64,000 nucleotides of DNA from Siphonodentalium dalli (taxonomy: Eukaryota; Mollusca; Scaphopoda; Gadilida; Siphonodentaliidae): NCBI GenBank assembly GCA_032622095.1, contig CP136067.1:119461281-119525280 (forward strand), read 5' to 3'. The position numbers and the translations under genes were made by a program. Positions 48,701-58,960 of the stretch are shown piece after piece. The notes under the pieces are model-generated. The model was given only the letters and a program-made list of their open reading frames with translations. It had not been told where the DNA came from and did not search any database. Numbering within the stretch: position 1 is the first letter of the stretch; each line of letters begins with the position of its first letter.

Positions 48701-51700
48701 ATCTTGGCATCCAACTCTTTGTTTCTCTTCTTTTCCTCCTCAATTTCAGCATCGTAATCATCTGCAATGAGCAATGAAGAATTGAGTCCCGAAGAATTGA
48801 ACAATGATTTGCATTCGCCATATAACAGTAGAAACTGTATTGTTTGGCACCATGTACCCATGAAAATACTATAATCAATGAAAAACTATATATACCGTAA
48901 ACCCTCACTTTACAATATTACATTGCAACTAACCATTGTAAATATTATAACCCAAATGAAAACATACACCATCATTCTTATATATACTCATTAAATGCAG
49001 TGACTCACAATGGCAAATAAATTTTGTTAGTTTACCACCGATAGTTGCATCCCGAATAGAGATGTAAATATTTACAATTGAGTGTAGTTCGGACGATATT
49101 TTCTACAGAGTGGTATGGTCGATTTACTTGAGATTTTTGGCGATTCCAGTAGAATGCTGCATTCCCCAAGTTGGCATAGTGCCTGGATACTATCTTATCA
49201 GTTACATGCACGCACCTGAACAAGCTCATTATATGTTTTAACTTCACTCAATGTTTCTCATAAAATCCTTATCAGACCATATCACACACCAATAATTCCA
49301 AATACACACACACACCTTTTTGTTTTTTCTATGTGTTCTTATTAATCTACATGTTCAGTATTTGAAAATAAGACTTCATCACTGTGGACCCATTACATCG
49401 GCATATTGATAAGCCGCATGTAAACAACAAGATAAAAGTCATTTATACTTGCATCATGTATTGTGTTCCTGATATGAAATTTATAGACTGTATTCGTTGA
49501 TTGAATATTAAACTATCTTAAGGTTTATTTAGATCCTTTCCCATCTCAGTTCAATTATGGGTGCGGGAAGGACTGCAGACTATTATAGTTTTCTTTTATA
49601 TTGTCATCAAACTACAGGGAGAGGCAATATATCATTAATTATAATAATTTATCAATTTTCCTCAAATGTTTGAAGCAGCTACAGTAATGCCCTAAATAAT
49701 AGACTCATTAACCACAGCAGAATTATATATGGGTAACTTTTCAGGATTTAGTCGGAAATATGGCCTGTTGCCATTCATCGGAAAGCTCTCACTGAGAGCT
49801 TTCCGATCAAATTGCAACAAGCCATATTTCCGACTAAATCCTGAAAAGTTACCCATAATTGTATATAAGGAGTCGATTATTTAGGTCATTACTGAATGAT
49901 CTGGGAGGCTTCCAACAGTTAATTAAATATCTGTCGCTAATTTTATTAAGAAGAAATTAGTCATGAATCCTTTGTATGAAGCATAACTTGCCTAATTCTA
50001 ACAGATTTCTATGGCTATATGATAATCAAATGATTGCTTGACAATATCTGAGAATAAAAATAGGGACCTATGTACTCGGTATATTTCATTTGTAGAATCT
50101 TACGTCTGAGGTGACGATGACTCAGGAATTTTGTTTATGCCCTATGTGAAACTCTGGAATATGCCATTTTTACATCTCCCACAAATTCCACAGTCTATTC
50201 ACAAAACAATCAGAGCCTGTATGCCTACATAGAAGTTTATCATCACAAAGATAATAACAAAACTGGAGTAGATTTAAATGCAAAAACTATATAAGATGAA
50301 CCGACAATAGTGATTACAACAACTACACTGCAATGCCATAATAATGTGGATCAATTGAATACTAGGTATAAGATGTCATTATGTCATTTCCAGATTAATG
50401 TGTTTCGAAATGTTCTTCCTGTTGTATGAGTCATCTATTGTCCAGGTGCATATATCTCGCCAGTTTAAAATGACAACAAATGGTGTCTAGTTTTACATAT
50501 CTTGAATAAATGACTATAAGAACTTCAAAAATCCATACAGAACAATTTTCAAGGTCAATTTCAGTAATTAATATGATGTCAGTAAAACCAAGCACAAAGA
50601 GAACTGAACTGGGGATCTGTTCTGAATTTTATCAAACAATATATGCATTCACATATCGTTATAATCCATTTCTTAGTATGTATCAATTGTTTTGATGATC
50701 AAGCAAAACAGAGATTCAAATAATAACCTGACTATCTGCTTGAATTATTAGATATAGCATGATTGATATCATAACTTGATTATGCAACCTGTTTCACACA
50801 GTCGTGAATAATGCTGGGGTTTATGTGACAATAGAAAATGTTTCAAATTCCGATTTTCATTTTAAGTAGCATTCAGAAAAATCTGTTGCGTTGGTCTGTA
50901 TGTTGTGTTGACATGATACAAATTTGTGTAGTATATTAACAGGAGACGACTTAGTCCAATGGACTGTCTTCGTGCGGCTGCCACACCCATTGACATGGGT
51001 GTAGCATGTTGAATCATAACGTAATACTTTCCCCACAAGAAAAAATATCATATCAAAATATCCCTAATTTTTTCTTAATTTTTTTTCTCACTCCATTAGC
51101 GGAAATATACAGTCTTTTTTCACCTTAAGACTACATTATTACCTTAGTCATTTTACAAGCCAACTGATTGTCCGTTTCCAGGCATTGTGCTATTGTTATG
51201 TATTATATATATCTGTCAATTTTATGGAAGTCTTTCACATGAGCAGTATCACAAATAGGGAAATTAAGTGATAAGTGATTGTGCAAAAGAAAAAATTTCA
51301 CATGTGAACACAGGTGACATTAAAACTGGAAATATTTGGCTGAACTGACCCAAGGGAATCAGATTTCCCAGTTGATACAAACCACATGCTTCACAATGTT
51401 ATTCCAAGCAACCTTAAATAAAGATATTTACCTTTTGCTTCAACAAGAGTTACCAGCGCATCTGTATGCTCATCATCCTTCACTTGGTTACTTCTGCTTT
51501 CAGCCAAACGTAAATCTTTCAGGAGCTCAGCTTTTTCTTTCTCCAAGTTTTGAACTTCATTACTGCAAATAAATATTTTTTCTACCGATATATGGCACAC
51601 TTCTATTGATTTACATACATGCTGACCACGGACATACTGGTATATGTCATGGACGTCCTGGTACTATTAGTCTGAACTGAGAATAGAACCATAAACCCAG

Positions 51701-52785
51701 TATGAAAATTCCTTCAATCACATGGTAAAATATAGGTGCACATAATGTTCGATTCCCCGTTTAATCCTACATAGAGTCAATAACGGGGTTGGCGCTGGAC
51801 GAAAATTTTCTCTTGCCAATTTTTTTGCCAAATTAAACAAATATTTGCCAAATTTAATTGCACGTATAATTGGGGAAATTATCGTGTTTTTATCTTTGTT
51901 AACAACTAACCACAGACACAGGTAAAATGAGCTACTACACAATGAACAGCCTCAATGAAAAATTTACAGAGGACATATTATGAATGGAGCATGGTGTCAT
52001 TGACAACACGCGTAAAATATATCTTGGATCTGCAAGGAGTCGCGCAATCGAGTCAACTGGAACTTAGTTTTCTATAGATATGGTTAACAGGAAGTTGTAC
52101 TGGCACTGTTACGAGTAACCCCATGGATTTACCCAGAGATTTGATCACCGAAAAAAAAGGATATCTCATTTTAAAGCATGTAATGTTGATAAAAAGTGCA
52201 GTTTTTAATAAATTTTTTGGTTGTTTAAATTACAACGGTATTATGGAGATAAACGTAACGTACACGGTTTCTTTGGATAATAGGGGCTTCGATCATGAAA
52301 ACAGTTTGTGAACTCTCATGAACTGTTCTCATGCTCAAATCCCTAAATATCTAACTCAACAGATTACGTTTTATCTCCTATAAAATGATCCATGACAATC
52401 TGTTGATGTTTTAATTGAGTGTACTATTTTTGTGATTTGTACATGTACATTTTAACAAGTAATATTAAGGCATATTATTTTCTGAATTTGTGTCAATAAA
52501 AAATAACTATATTTCTAACTAATAAACTAAATCAATAATTCCTGAATCAATTTGTAATTAAAATTTTTAATGATTCTCCAAGAGAGTAATATTTAGCATG
52601 CTAGAAATTAGTTAAAATACAAACTTTTGTTTTCTAATTTGATTCTGGGATTCCTCAACATATGCTGTCCTGTCATTTTCCATTATCCGATACTGCCTCT
52701 GCAGCCTCTGTAATTCTGATTCTTGGATGCCTTCCTCAGCATCACTGACATCAGACGCAGCAGATCTAGGTCTTTTTCGCATCAT
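39580..52785 (-). CDS. ODAD1: outer dynein arm docking complex coiled-coil protein (CCDC63/ODAD1, DC2 family)
   Basis: This protein helps anchor outer dynein arms to axonemal doublet microtubules in motile cilia and flagella. Ten minus-strand coding exons join in frame: 52785-52625, 51562-51432, 48761-48580, 47581-47400, 46357-46170, 45257-45046, 43899-43731, 43254-43091, 41310-41216 and 39775-39580, totalling 1680 nt or 559 residues plus stop. That is close to the usual length of CCDC63 (about 560). All donors are GT and acceptors AG, and phases agree at every junction. The N-terminal LQRLQRQYRIMENDR is the family signature; long heptad coiled coils cover most of residues 15-460. NMGG in exon 3, DEIEGLRIKRNRFDQLYKKL in exon 4 and MIQYLGIIEQRTNELL in exon 8 match the family in order. 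An acidic Ser-rich segment and a basic Lys-rich tail end the protein. Whether it is orthologous to CCDC63, ODAD1 or the pre-duplication ancestor needs a tree. Confidence 0.93.
39935..40361. mobile_element. TTAA-flanked MITE, AGGTACTCAATC family, copy 3
   Basis: Left TTAAAGACAGTCCCCTTATC and right GGATTATGCATCTTTAA are diverged ends. The interior matches 29361-29808 in reverse (TGATTTTAGAGTTATCGATC, CCTCGACTCGATTCAAATAT). Located in intron 9 of the docking-complex gene. Confidence 0.78.
40493..40713. mobile_element. TTAA MITE, CTATACTAAATACTCATT family, right end degraded
   Basis: TTAACACTTTCTATACTAAA at left; TATAACTGAATGGGGGAATC near the right end, where the terminal inverted repeat has been lost. 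Intron 9. Confidence 0.65.
41216..41310 (-). CDS. ODAD1: ODAD1/CCDC63 exon 9
   Basis: Acceptor TTTTTTACAG, donor GTAAGT; 95 bp, phase 0 in, 2 out. Encodes DYEKYDPKTPGLLGEGPTGP, then QPQFPIPAPTVG, a Pro/Gly-rich linker after the coiled coil. Confidence 0.9.
41442..41696. mobile_element. TTAA MITE, CCCTTTGAGTGCCAGG family, with 67-bp hairpin
   Basis: TTAACCCTTTGAGTGCCAGG and CCTGGCACTCAAAGGGTTAA are perfect ends. Inside, 41579-41645 is the CCAATGCATTCTCTTATATA hairpin. Sister copy at 46513-46799. Intron 8. Confidence 0.9.
42042..42403. mobile_element. hAT-type MITE with perfect 8-bp target duplication
   Basis: Termini CAGGGGCGCCGGAAG and CTTCCGGCGCCCCTG, flanked by ATAATAGT on both sides (42034-42041 and 42404-42411). 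362 bp, with AAGGGCA and GGGGGCAG words; non-coding. CAGGGGCG termini and the 8-bp duplication fit hAT. Intron 8. Confidence 0.93.
42656..43055. mobile_element. TTAA MITE, CCCTTTACCCAAC family, carrying two inverted 67-bp hairpins
   Basis: Ends TTAACCCTTTACCCAACAAA and GTTGGGTAAAGGGTTAA. Hairpins at 42810-42876 and 42958-43024 are oriented opposite to each other. A hairpin-less relative is 7608-7766. The right end lies 36 bp from exon 8. Confidence 0.9.
43091..43254 (-). CDS. ODAD1: ODAD1/CCDC63 exon 8
   Basis: Acceptor ATCTTTAAAG, donor GTAGGT; 164 bp, phase 1 in, 0 out. Encodes VDSLFNKINCDRSAIDEMLG, then MIQYLGIIEQRTNELLAIQT, the conserved segment ending the coiled-coil core. Confidence 0.92.
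43731..43899 (-). CDS. ODAD1: ODAD1/CCDC63 exon 7
   Basis: Acceptor CTAATGTGCAG, donor GTACTG; 169 bp, phase 0 in, 1 out. Encodes IKEEIANFKEQSTDMEAERK through EINKILDQLRA, continuous coiled coil. Confidence 0.92.
44057..44551. mobile_element. two adjacent TTAA MITEs, CTATACTAAATACTCATT family
   Basis: Copy one runs 44057-44284 and copy two 44281-44551 (TTAACCCTGTCTATACTAAA ... TTTAGTATAGAAAGGTATTAA region), sharing one TTAA. Both contain the palindromic TTCAGATAATAAGTTCAAC arm. Intron 6. Confidence 0.75.
45046..45257 (-). CDS. ODAD1: ODAD1/CCDC63 exon 6
   Basis: Acceptor TTATTTTCTCAG, donor GTGAGT; 212 bp, phase 1 in, 0 out. Encodes IEAEKRKESQEDSIDTYESA, then FEKIKDITGEDDLDLLVNTF and NNEIELLQEQIYN. 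The aspartate-rich ITGEDDLDLLV hinge between coils is a family feature. Confidence 0.93.
45660..45929. mobile_element. pogo/Tigger-type MITE fragment
   Basis: The right end reads GGCCCGGTTTGGAGAGGTTT-TACTGTA, whose reverse complement TACAGTAAAACCTCTCC is the usual terminus of pogo/Tigger-like elements, with TA target. GGTTTATAGAGG and GTTTACAGAGG variants repeat inside. Left end not clear. Confidence 0.65.
45929..46164. mobile_element. TTAA MITE, CTATACTAAAT family, abutting the exon 5 splice donor
   Basis: Contains AATGTTCAGATAATAAGTTC/GAACATTTCCC arms and ends AACCATTTAGAATAGAATGT-TTTAA. The left terminus is missing, fused to the pogo-type fragment. Its right TTAA begins five bases into intron 5 (GTATG|TTAA). 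Confidence 0.7.
46170..46357 (-). CDS. ODAD1: ODAD1/CCDC63 exon 5
   Basis: Acceptor TTCATTTCAG, donor GTATGT; 188 bp, phase 2 in, 1 out. Encodes DEAQAKMIMLKEKADKDQQQ through VIDHDRKLKDFMGIKGQER and QLVAWRQRK. The LKxFMxxKxQER motif is conserved in the family. Confidence 0.93.
46513..46799. mobile_element. TTAA MITE, CCCTTTCAGTGCCAGG family, with 67-bp hairpin
   Basis: Ends TTAACCCTTTCAGTGCCAGG and CCTGGCACTCAAAGGGTTAA; hairpin at 46681-46747. Sister of 41442-41696. Intron 4. Confidence 0.9.
47400..47581 (-). CDS. ODAD1: ODAD1/CCDC63 exon 4
   Basis: Acceptor GGATTTTGTAG, donor GTTTGT; 182 bp, phase 0 in, 2 out. Encodes SKKQFNNILTENAQLRDEIE, then GLRIKRNRFDQLYKKLEKEL and KGELIENSTQAYDSR. Strong family match. 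Confidence 0.94.
47640..47935 (+). repeat. pyrimidine-rich insertion with AATAAA end, possible retroposon tail
   Basis: TCTTCCAGAAGATTGTCGAC, then a C/T-rich low-complexity stretch, TATA words and GCAATAAAACGATC. Composition unlike the flanking intron 3. Possibly the 3' part of a retrotransposon; no coding match. Confidence 0.35.
48040..48434. mobile_element. TTAA MITE, AGGTACTCAATC family, copy 4
   Basis: TTAAAGGTACTCAATCCGAA to CGGATTGAGTACCTTTAA, with the GATAACTCTAAAATCAAGTG core shared with other copies. Intron 3. Confidence 0.85.
48580..48761 (-). CDS. ODAD1: ODAD1/CCDC63 exon 3
   Basis: Acceptor CTCATTGCAG, donor GTGAGT; 182 bp, phase 1 in, 0 out. Encodes DYDAEIEEEKKRNKELDAKI, then KESEKKIRQQRRNMGGCHQA and KKTIRTLEDRLDN. 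The RxxMGG turn is the clearest family landmark. Confidence 0.94.
48762..49681. other. intron 2 of the docking-complex gene, left part
   Basis: AT-rich, with a CACACACAC run near 49305. No separate gene or clear repeat. Confidence 0.5.
49682..49894. mobile_element. palindromic MITE, CAGTAATGCCCTAA family (near complete)
   Basis: TA, CAGTAATGCCCTAAATAATA at left and GATTATTTAGGTCATTACTG at right; the central GAAAGCTCTCACTGAGAGCTTTC forms the loop tip. Intron 2. Confidence 0.88.
49895..51431. other. intron 2 of the docking-complex gene, right part
   Basis: About 1.5 kb of AT-rich sequence. CTCCATTAGCGGAAATATAC near 51090 faintly recalls element B ends. No gene or complete repeat. Confidence 0.45.
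51432..51562 (-). CDS. ODAD1: ODAD1/CCDC63 exon 2
   Basis: Acceptor TTATTTGCAG, donor GTAAAT; 131 bp, phase 2 in, 1 out. Encodes NEVQNLEKEKAELLKDLRLA, then ESRSNQVKDDEHTDALVTLV, coiled coil. Confidence 0.92.
51785..51910 (+). repeat. fragment resembling the 36745 hAT-type element
   Basis: GGTTGGCGCTGGACGAAAAT and repeated TTGCCAAATT words recall the CAGTGTTCGCGCTGGACCG end and TTAGCCAAA repeats of the 36745-37698 element. A diverged relative; the second end was not found. Confidence 0.45.
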
Positions 52786-52799
52786 CTTGTGGTTTCTTC
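52625..52799 (-). CDS. ODAD1: ODAD1/CCDC63 first coding exon
   Basis: ATG at 52785 (a second in-frame ATG follows at once). The exon extends to 52799, where a T-rich tract and TAG form an acceptor, so a non-coding 5' exon lies further upstream and was not located. Donor GTTTGT after 52625; exit phase 2. Encodes MMRKRPRSAASDVSDAEEGI, then LQRLQRQYRIMENDRTAYVE. Confidence 0.92.
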
Positions 52800-52835
52800 C
52801 TAAAAAAAAAAAGAAAGACTATAGACCTTAATTAT

Positions 52836-53051
52836 AAGTTATCCTAAGTAATCGACTCCTTAACCACAGCAGAATTAAGGGTATTTTTTCAGGATTATAG
52901 TTGGAAATATGGCTTGTTGCCATTCATCGGAAAGTTCTCAGTGACAGCTTTCCGATGAATGACAACAAGCAATATTTCCGACTGAATCCTGAAAAATTAA
53001 CCATAATTATGTGGTTAAGCCTTAAGGAGTCGATTATTTAGGGCATTACTG
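52836..53051. mobile_element. palindromic MITE, CAGTAATGCCCTAA family
   Basis: Left end degraded (GTTATCCTAAGTAATCGACT); right end TTATTTAGGGCATTACTG with TA following. Arms meet at GGAAAGTTCTCAGTGACAGC. It lies just upstream of the first coding exon's acceptor. Confidence 0.82.
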
Positions 53052-53566
53052 TATGTACTTGTATTACATGTAGTTCCTTATATTAGTATACCATACAGTA
53101 CCAATTTATAAATTCGATTAAAACCTTACTTTTGCGACTTTAAGTCCAGTAGCTGTGCCAAGATATTGAAGATTCCAACAAGGCAAAAACAGATCAAAAC
53201 TGGCAAGACTCGGGTCAAGAGTGGCAAATGGCAAGATTTAAGAATGTGATCACAATCACATGCATGCTAGTTTGCTACTGCGAGGATTAGGATTTTCATT
53301 CCCTTGTTGACATTGTTAGGTACAGAAAATCCAAATCCCCAAACATGACAATTATGTCAGTTGACGGGGCCATTTAAATTATTTATTGTCATATTGATGT
53401 CACAGTGTTAATAAAACTAAATTCCCGGCCATTTCTTGATGTTTAATTGGTTTATTTTGAAATTTTTTGTCAACACTGCACACAAAACAGCCTACACTAC
53501 AGCCTGTGATGCTGTGTACAGCCTACACTACACGGTGTTCAAAATTTGCAAATAAATGACGGGCTT

Positions 53567-54866
53567 TACTCTTGTGTGCCAAATAATAGTACAGGGCGGA
53601 CAATGGGGGCAAAATTAATAATAGTACAGGGCGGAATAATAGTACAGGGTGATAACGCCGGGGTTTTCCCCTGAGTATTTTCACACTCGTACTGAGATTT
53701 CTAGTGCACTATTATCTCTATCATTTCATTCAAATAAATTTTTCGTATTACTAATATGAATTTGGATATTTCATGTCATAGTCGTTTCAATGTCCAAGTA
53801 TGATCCTATTCCTACAGTGAATGAATTGGACTATCATACACTAATTTCAGCGTCAATCTGACATTATAATTTACACCTTGTCCTATGTCCAGTGTCTGGA
53901 ATTTCTGCCAAAAATAAATATATCCAAATAACACCCCAATCAAGAAATAGTATGAATACTACTATAACTGAATATATATTGAACCATATTTTTGGATCTA
54001 TTTACATGTACTAGTATTTGTTTGTTCCAGCAACTGTTTACTGGTCAGGCCATTAAAAATATATCTGTTTTGTTCACCATTTGTTGGGTTTTCAATTGTC
54101 TTCAAATTTTATGTCAATTTCAAATCATTTTATTGCACAATTACCTAGTTTAACCGTGTGTAATATCACCATTGCAGAGTTGTGAGTTTTGGGGAAGTTT
54201 GGGACTCCAGTTTGTTATTTCTGCTCGCGACTGTACATATACAGCGCACGCGACAGTATGCAGACCACGTGGGAATTAAGACACCGGTCATGGAGGCAAC
54301 TTTTAACACGCTGTGTCTTTTTATTGGAATTAGAAAAAGTCATGCGTTACTAATTTGAATTCTGTGCCGTTCAAACACGGCTGTCATTTCGTAATTCCAA
54401 TGTTAAACACAAATTATTAACTGCACCCGCACAGAGCCCCGAACCAGTGACGACATGCATTATATCATCACTAAAAGCAGAACGTTCCATTGCGTCATTG
54501 GGATAACTGGTTAGGGACTGTTGCGAACCACTTGGTTCCCGTCATAGTATATTCAACAATCATTACCGAGTCACCAGAGATATGTGGGCTAAACAAAAGT
54601 AGACTCGTCCGCTGTTTTTTCGGAACATGATGCAAGCGTTTTTCCACGTGTCCAAATATTTACAACCGGCCGACTGTCCCGCGAATATATATACACATTT
54701 GATGAAAAAACAATAAACTGACTAGTTTGCCGAGTTCTTCGTGGACAGATCCATTGATTTTTAATAATCGTACAGGTGCGAATAAGGATCGTACAGGGCT
54801 GATTTTTTTATTGAAAATTAATAATCGTACATGTAGTGATGTACGATTATTTGGCACACTAGAGTA
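53567..54866. mobile_element. element F (AATAATAGTACAGGGCGG family)
   Basis: Ends TACTCTTGTGTGCCAAATAA and TTATTTGGCACACTAGAGTA are inverted repeats with TA at the boundary. The phrase AATAATMGTACAGG recurs near 53583, 53619, 53636, 54764 and 54822. No transposase frame. It lies within the likely 5' UTR or promoter zone of the docking-complex gene. Confidence 0.75.
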
Positions 54867-55434
54867 CCATCATGTTACATGTAACCATGGCTGGAATTGT
54901 GACCTAAATTCCTTGATTGCATGTTTATCCACACACGACACAGCAAGTTTCACTATCAGTATCACTGTATCAGTGACAGTATCAGCAGCAGCGCAGATCT
55001 CCAGACTTTCGATCGTGATTATTCATTGATTGGCTGCCTAAATCTGACGATTCACAAACAATCATTGATCGATTGACTGAACTTGAATCAAGAACGCAGA
55101 TTCAAATATCCCCTCGGCCTCACTCACTCACCCTTACCGAACATAATCGCTTATTAAGGCCTAACAAAAAAATACGTTTGTTTCCGCTAACGAGCTGAAA
55201 AAAATTAGGGTAGGTAGGTAGGCTTAACTTTTTTATTTTGGTTAACTTTTTTTTTTTCAGTATCTTTAAAAATAACTGTATAATACTTCTCAATAACCCA
55301 AACTATGCACTTCTAAGCCCCAATCGTGTTAACCCAGATGACAGAGGAACTATAAACTCCAATTCAATCTTACATATGCTTTAATATTTACATATATACT
55401 AGTCTATATACTAATATAGTCTTTGATAATCCTA

Positions 55435-55725
55435 ATATTTCCCATATGGTCTGGCGACAACTGGAGTCAGTCTAGCACCACTGCACTGTTCACATATTGG
55501 AGTGACCGTCTTGTACCGATCTCTTAATGATGGCTTCAGAACACCACCTTCTCCTCCACATTCAGTGAAGGATCTAGGTATTTTTTTAGGACACCCGTTT
55601 TTGGGCAATGATATGCCAAAGGCATAACCTGAAGGCCTGAGCGGAGGAAGGTTTGAGAGGGGTGACACCCCCCCCCCCCTGCTGATGGTGGGGGTTCTCA
55701 CCCTGGAAAATTTGTGAAAATCCAT
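55435..55725 (-). CDS. conserved open frame of element B (better-preserved tail)
   Basis: The minus-strand frame of 97 residues ends RSFTECGGEGGVLKPSLRDR, then YKTVTPICEQCSGARLTPVV and ARPYGKY before a stop. The same residues are encoded in copy 1, where a missing base breaks the last part. A CxxC pair is present. No known family recognised. The 5' part is altered by a C11 run near 55669, and B copy 1 supports a different frame there. Confidence 0.5.
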
Positions 55726-55824
55726 TGCATTTAGAGCTAATCTAGGGCAGAGTCAGCATTTTGAATTTTACTGAGAGGTCAATTTGATCAAGTTTCTCAA
55801 GCATAACTTTGGAAATTTTGTATA

Positions 55825-58800
55825 CCCCTTTTAAAACAAAAAGGGGGGTATACTGTTTTGCACCTGTCCGTCCGTGCGTCCGTCCATACGTCCGTCCGAT
55901 GTCTGTTCATGTCATAACTTGAACAGTAGTACTCGGATCTCAATGAAATTAGGTATATGGATGTTCACTACTATGAGGACATTAAATAGAGGGTTCCATC
56001 GTTTTGTTCGGATTTTCCATTCTAGAGTGTTTCATCTTTGTTTATCTGGAAATGTTGGCTTTTTGGTCTGTCTGGGGTCTGTTCATGTCGTAACTTCAAC
56101 AGTTGTGCTGGGATCTCAATGAAACTTGGTATGGATGTTCACTACTATGAGGACATTAAAAAGAGGGTTCCATCGTTTTGTTCGAATTTTTCCATTCTAG
56201 ACTTATACATCTTTGTTTATCCGGAAATATTGGCTTTTTGGTCCCTCTCGTGTCTGTTCATGTCGTAACTTCAACAGTTGTGCTGGGATCTCAATGAAAT
56301 TTGGTATGGATGTTCACTACTGGTCATTTCCACTTGTGACTGATGGGACAAGCTAGAAAATCTGCTTTTTGGACCCCTTGTTATTTAAAGTTGAGTAATG
56401 CTTCATATAATTATATATCTGTTTCTTGAAGAGTGTGAACTGCTCTCTAACACTATTTAGTACTGCTTCATTGAGGAAGTACAGCATGGACAAATAGTTT
56501 GATTGTTTGTCATGTGACTGTTCGGACACGACTTTTGAGTACCCTCAAGCAGAGGAGCACTACATATAACAAATAATGTTACACTCGCGTCTAATTGACT
56601 CAATATATAACTATTGCATTTTTCTTCTCCCTTATATGGTTTATGTTTCCATGACCATGCCCATTCAAAACCATGGAGTGGTAGTTGGCGTGACTGATGG
56701 GACATTATTTTCGTGACTGATGGGGCAGGTATCAACTTCTGCATGTTTTGTTGCAGTATTCTGGACAGGAAGTCATTGCTGACTTTTAAACACAATAGTT
56801 TTGAATCTTGGCAACAACCACAATGAAAATTTAATTGAAACGGTCCTAATAATAAAATAATTTATTCAGAACTAATATGCTGGGATTTTCAGTTTGTGTT
56901 TGGCTGGAGATAAGAACATGCTTTAAGGTGATCATGTTGATTAGTATGTACATGTTTGGTTTATAGTTTAGAAGAAAAAGCATCTGTACACAATGATGGC
57001 ATCAGTTGATACAGATGAAAATTGGCGACAAATTGGCGCTGATACATAGATAGTTAAGAGTTTGAGTAATATAAATATTTGAAGAAATTCTCACCATCTT
57101 TGCGCATTCACTGTTTGTTAGCATTTATATTGTTTTTATAATCCCTTTTGAAAAAAGGTCCTATTATGTAATCAGAATGCCCACCCTTATGTCCATTGAC
57201 ATTTTTTGTTTCCAATCGATAACTCTAGTTTGGATTATTTTATCTGAACCAAAGTTGGAATGTGTATTTCCCAGCTAAAAATACAGGCCAAGTTCGAATA
57301 TGGGTTCCATCCAATTATTTTTACTTGAGTTACGGCCCTTTTTCGACTTAGAATTTGAAGGTCTGTTAACATTTTTGGTTTCCTACCAATAACTCCAGTT
57401 TGGATTATTTTATCTCAACCAAAGTCAGTATGTGTATTTCCAAGCTAAAGATACAAGCCAAGTTCGAATATGGGTTCCGTCCAATTATTTTTAAATGAGT
57501 TACAGCCATTTTTAGACTTAGAATTTGACCGCATTTTGGCATTGAAATTATGGATACATTAGATATTTTTTGTAAGCTCAAATTATTATTTTATTTTGCA
57601 GTAGTACAATTAAAAACGGCGAAAGGGTGTATTAGCCACACCCTTGTTAACAAACAGAAATGTCCATATTTAACAGTAACATATCAGTGTTAGAGAGCTT
57701 CACATGTAGCAAATGATTCTAGTTCCAGGACAGTCACTAAGTAACACTTGATCATGATACGCAATACTTAAATGTTAAAACTGAATTCAATCTGATTATT
57801 CTCTATCAGAGTGTTGGTTTTTGTCATTGTTCACTATGGAATTATACAAGGATTAATTAATAATGACAAATTTAGACAGGCAATATAAACTACCGGTGCT
57901 CAATATGATACTGGCAGTCAATATTATGAAAAATAAAGTTTGTTTTCGATGTATATAGATGATTTCTAAAACAATTCAGGGCCATTTGAGTTTCGCTGTA
58001 TCATGGAATCCTGTGTATTTTGTGACTGATGGGACATTTTTGCATGAGCCCATACATGAAATCCTAAGATATTATGGCAACTGTTGGTGCAAACATGTTA
58101 AGACAAGTTGGTAGGGATATGAAAACATGATTTGGTTGGGGAAGATGAAACATTTTTTATGTACAATACTTTCACTGCATAATTTGTGACTGATGGGACA
58201 TAATTTTGGGCCAGAAACTAATCTTAGTCTTTTGACCATAAACTTTAGCGGTGAATATCCAACTAATAACACATCTGCAGAATTCGCCCCCCTTATTAAA
58301 ATTCACATATTATTTTATATCAGTCCCACAATTTTATAATATTGTGGCATATGTAAGAATTACACTGAAAAATAGAGTTTCACAATGAAAACATTATGTA
58401 ACAATGGGAATTGTCATAACTCTAGATTGGAGTGAGCAATCCACAGAATATCAAAAGTTTCGGGAAATTGGGGATTCATTTTTCCAAATAAACAATATCA
58501 CTGCATGAGTATTGAATTTTGTAAAATTGACCAAAATGGAACTTTTAAATGGAATTGACCTACTATGAGGACATTCAATAGAGGGTTCCATTGTTCTGTT
58601 CCGCTTTTGCATTCTAGAGTTATTCATCTTTGTTTATCTGGAAATGTTGGCTGTTTGGTCCATCCGACGTCTGTTCTGAGGTCATAACTTGAACAGTAAT
58701 GCTCGGATCTCAATGAAATATGTATATGTATGTATATATATCACTATTGGTGTGAGTCGATCGACAGATAGACTCGTGATTTTAAAAATGAATTTATTAC

Positions 58801-58960
58801 TTATATAATCCATATGTAGTATGATGCCAAAATGCTTATTGAAATATCTTATGTATATAGTGTATATATGTTCGTGTATGTTCCACCTTAAATGGTGGCT
58901 TTATGCATTAAACAATTCAAAAAAGAGGGTATGCACCGGACTACAGTCGATCTCTTGTGT
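55825..58960. mobile_element. insertion D within element B copy 2 (GTGACTGATGGGACA phrases)
   Basis: Flanked by TATA on both sides relative to the unoccupied site in copy 1. Contains ~180-bp tandem units beginning GTCTGTTCATGTC with GAGGGTTCCATCGTTTTGTT (55870-56330, again 58560-58730), a second ~180-bp tandem (57180-57540, AACTCTAGTTTGGATTATTT), and the phrase GTGACTGATGGGACA near 56335, 56690, 56714 (variant), 58022 and 58187. Probably composite. No transposase found. Confidence 0.65.

Noticed and set aside
48699-48908. Second minus-strand frame overlapping exon 3
   Set aside because: Different frame from the in-phase exon; shadow.
56457-56795. 112-residue minus-strand frame in insertion D
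   Set aside because: No recognisable motif, and located in a repeat-rich insertion; insufficient evidence.
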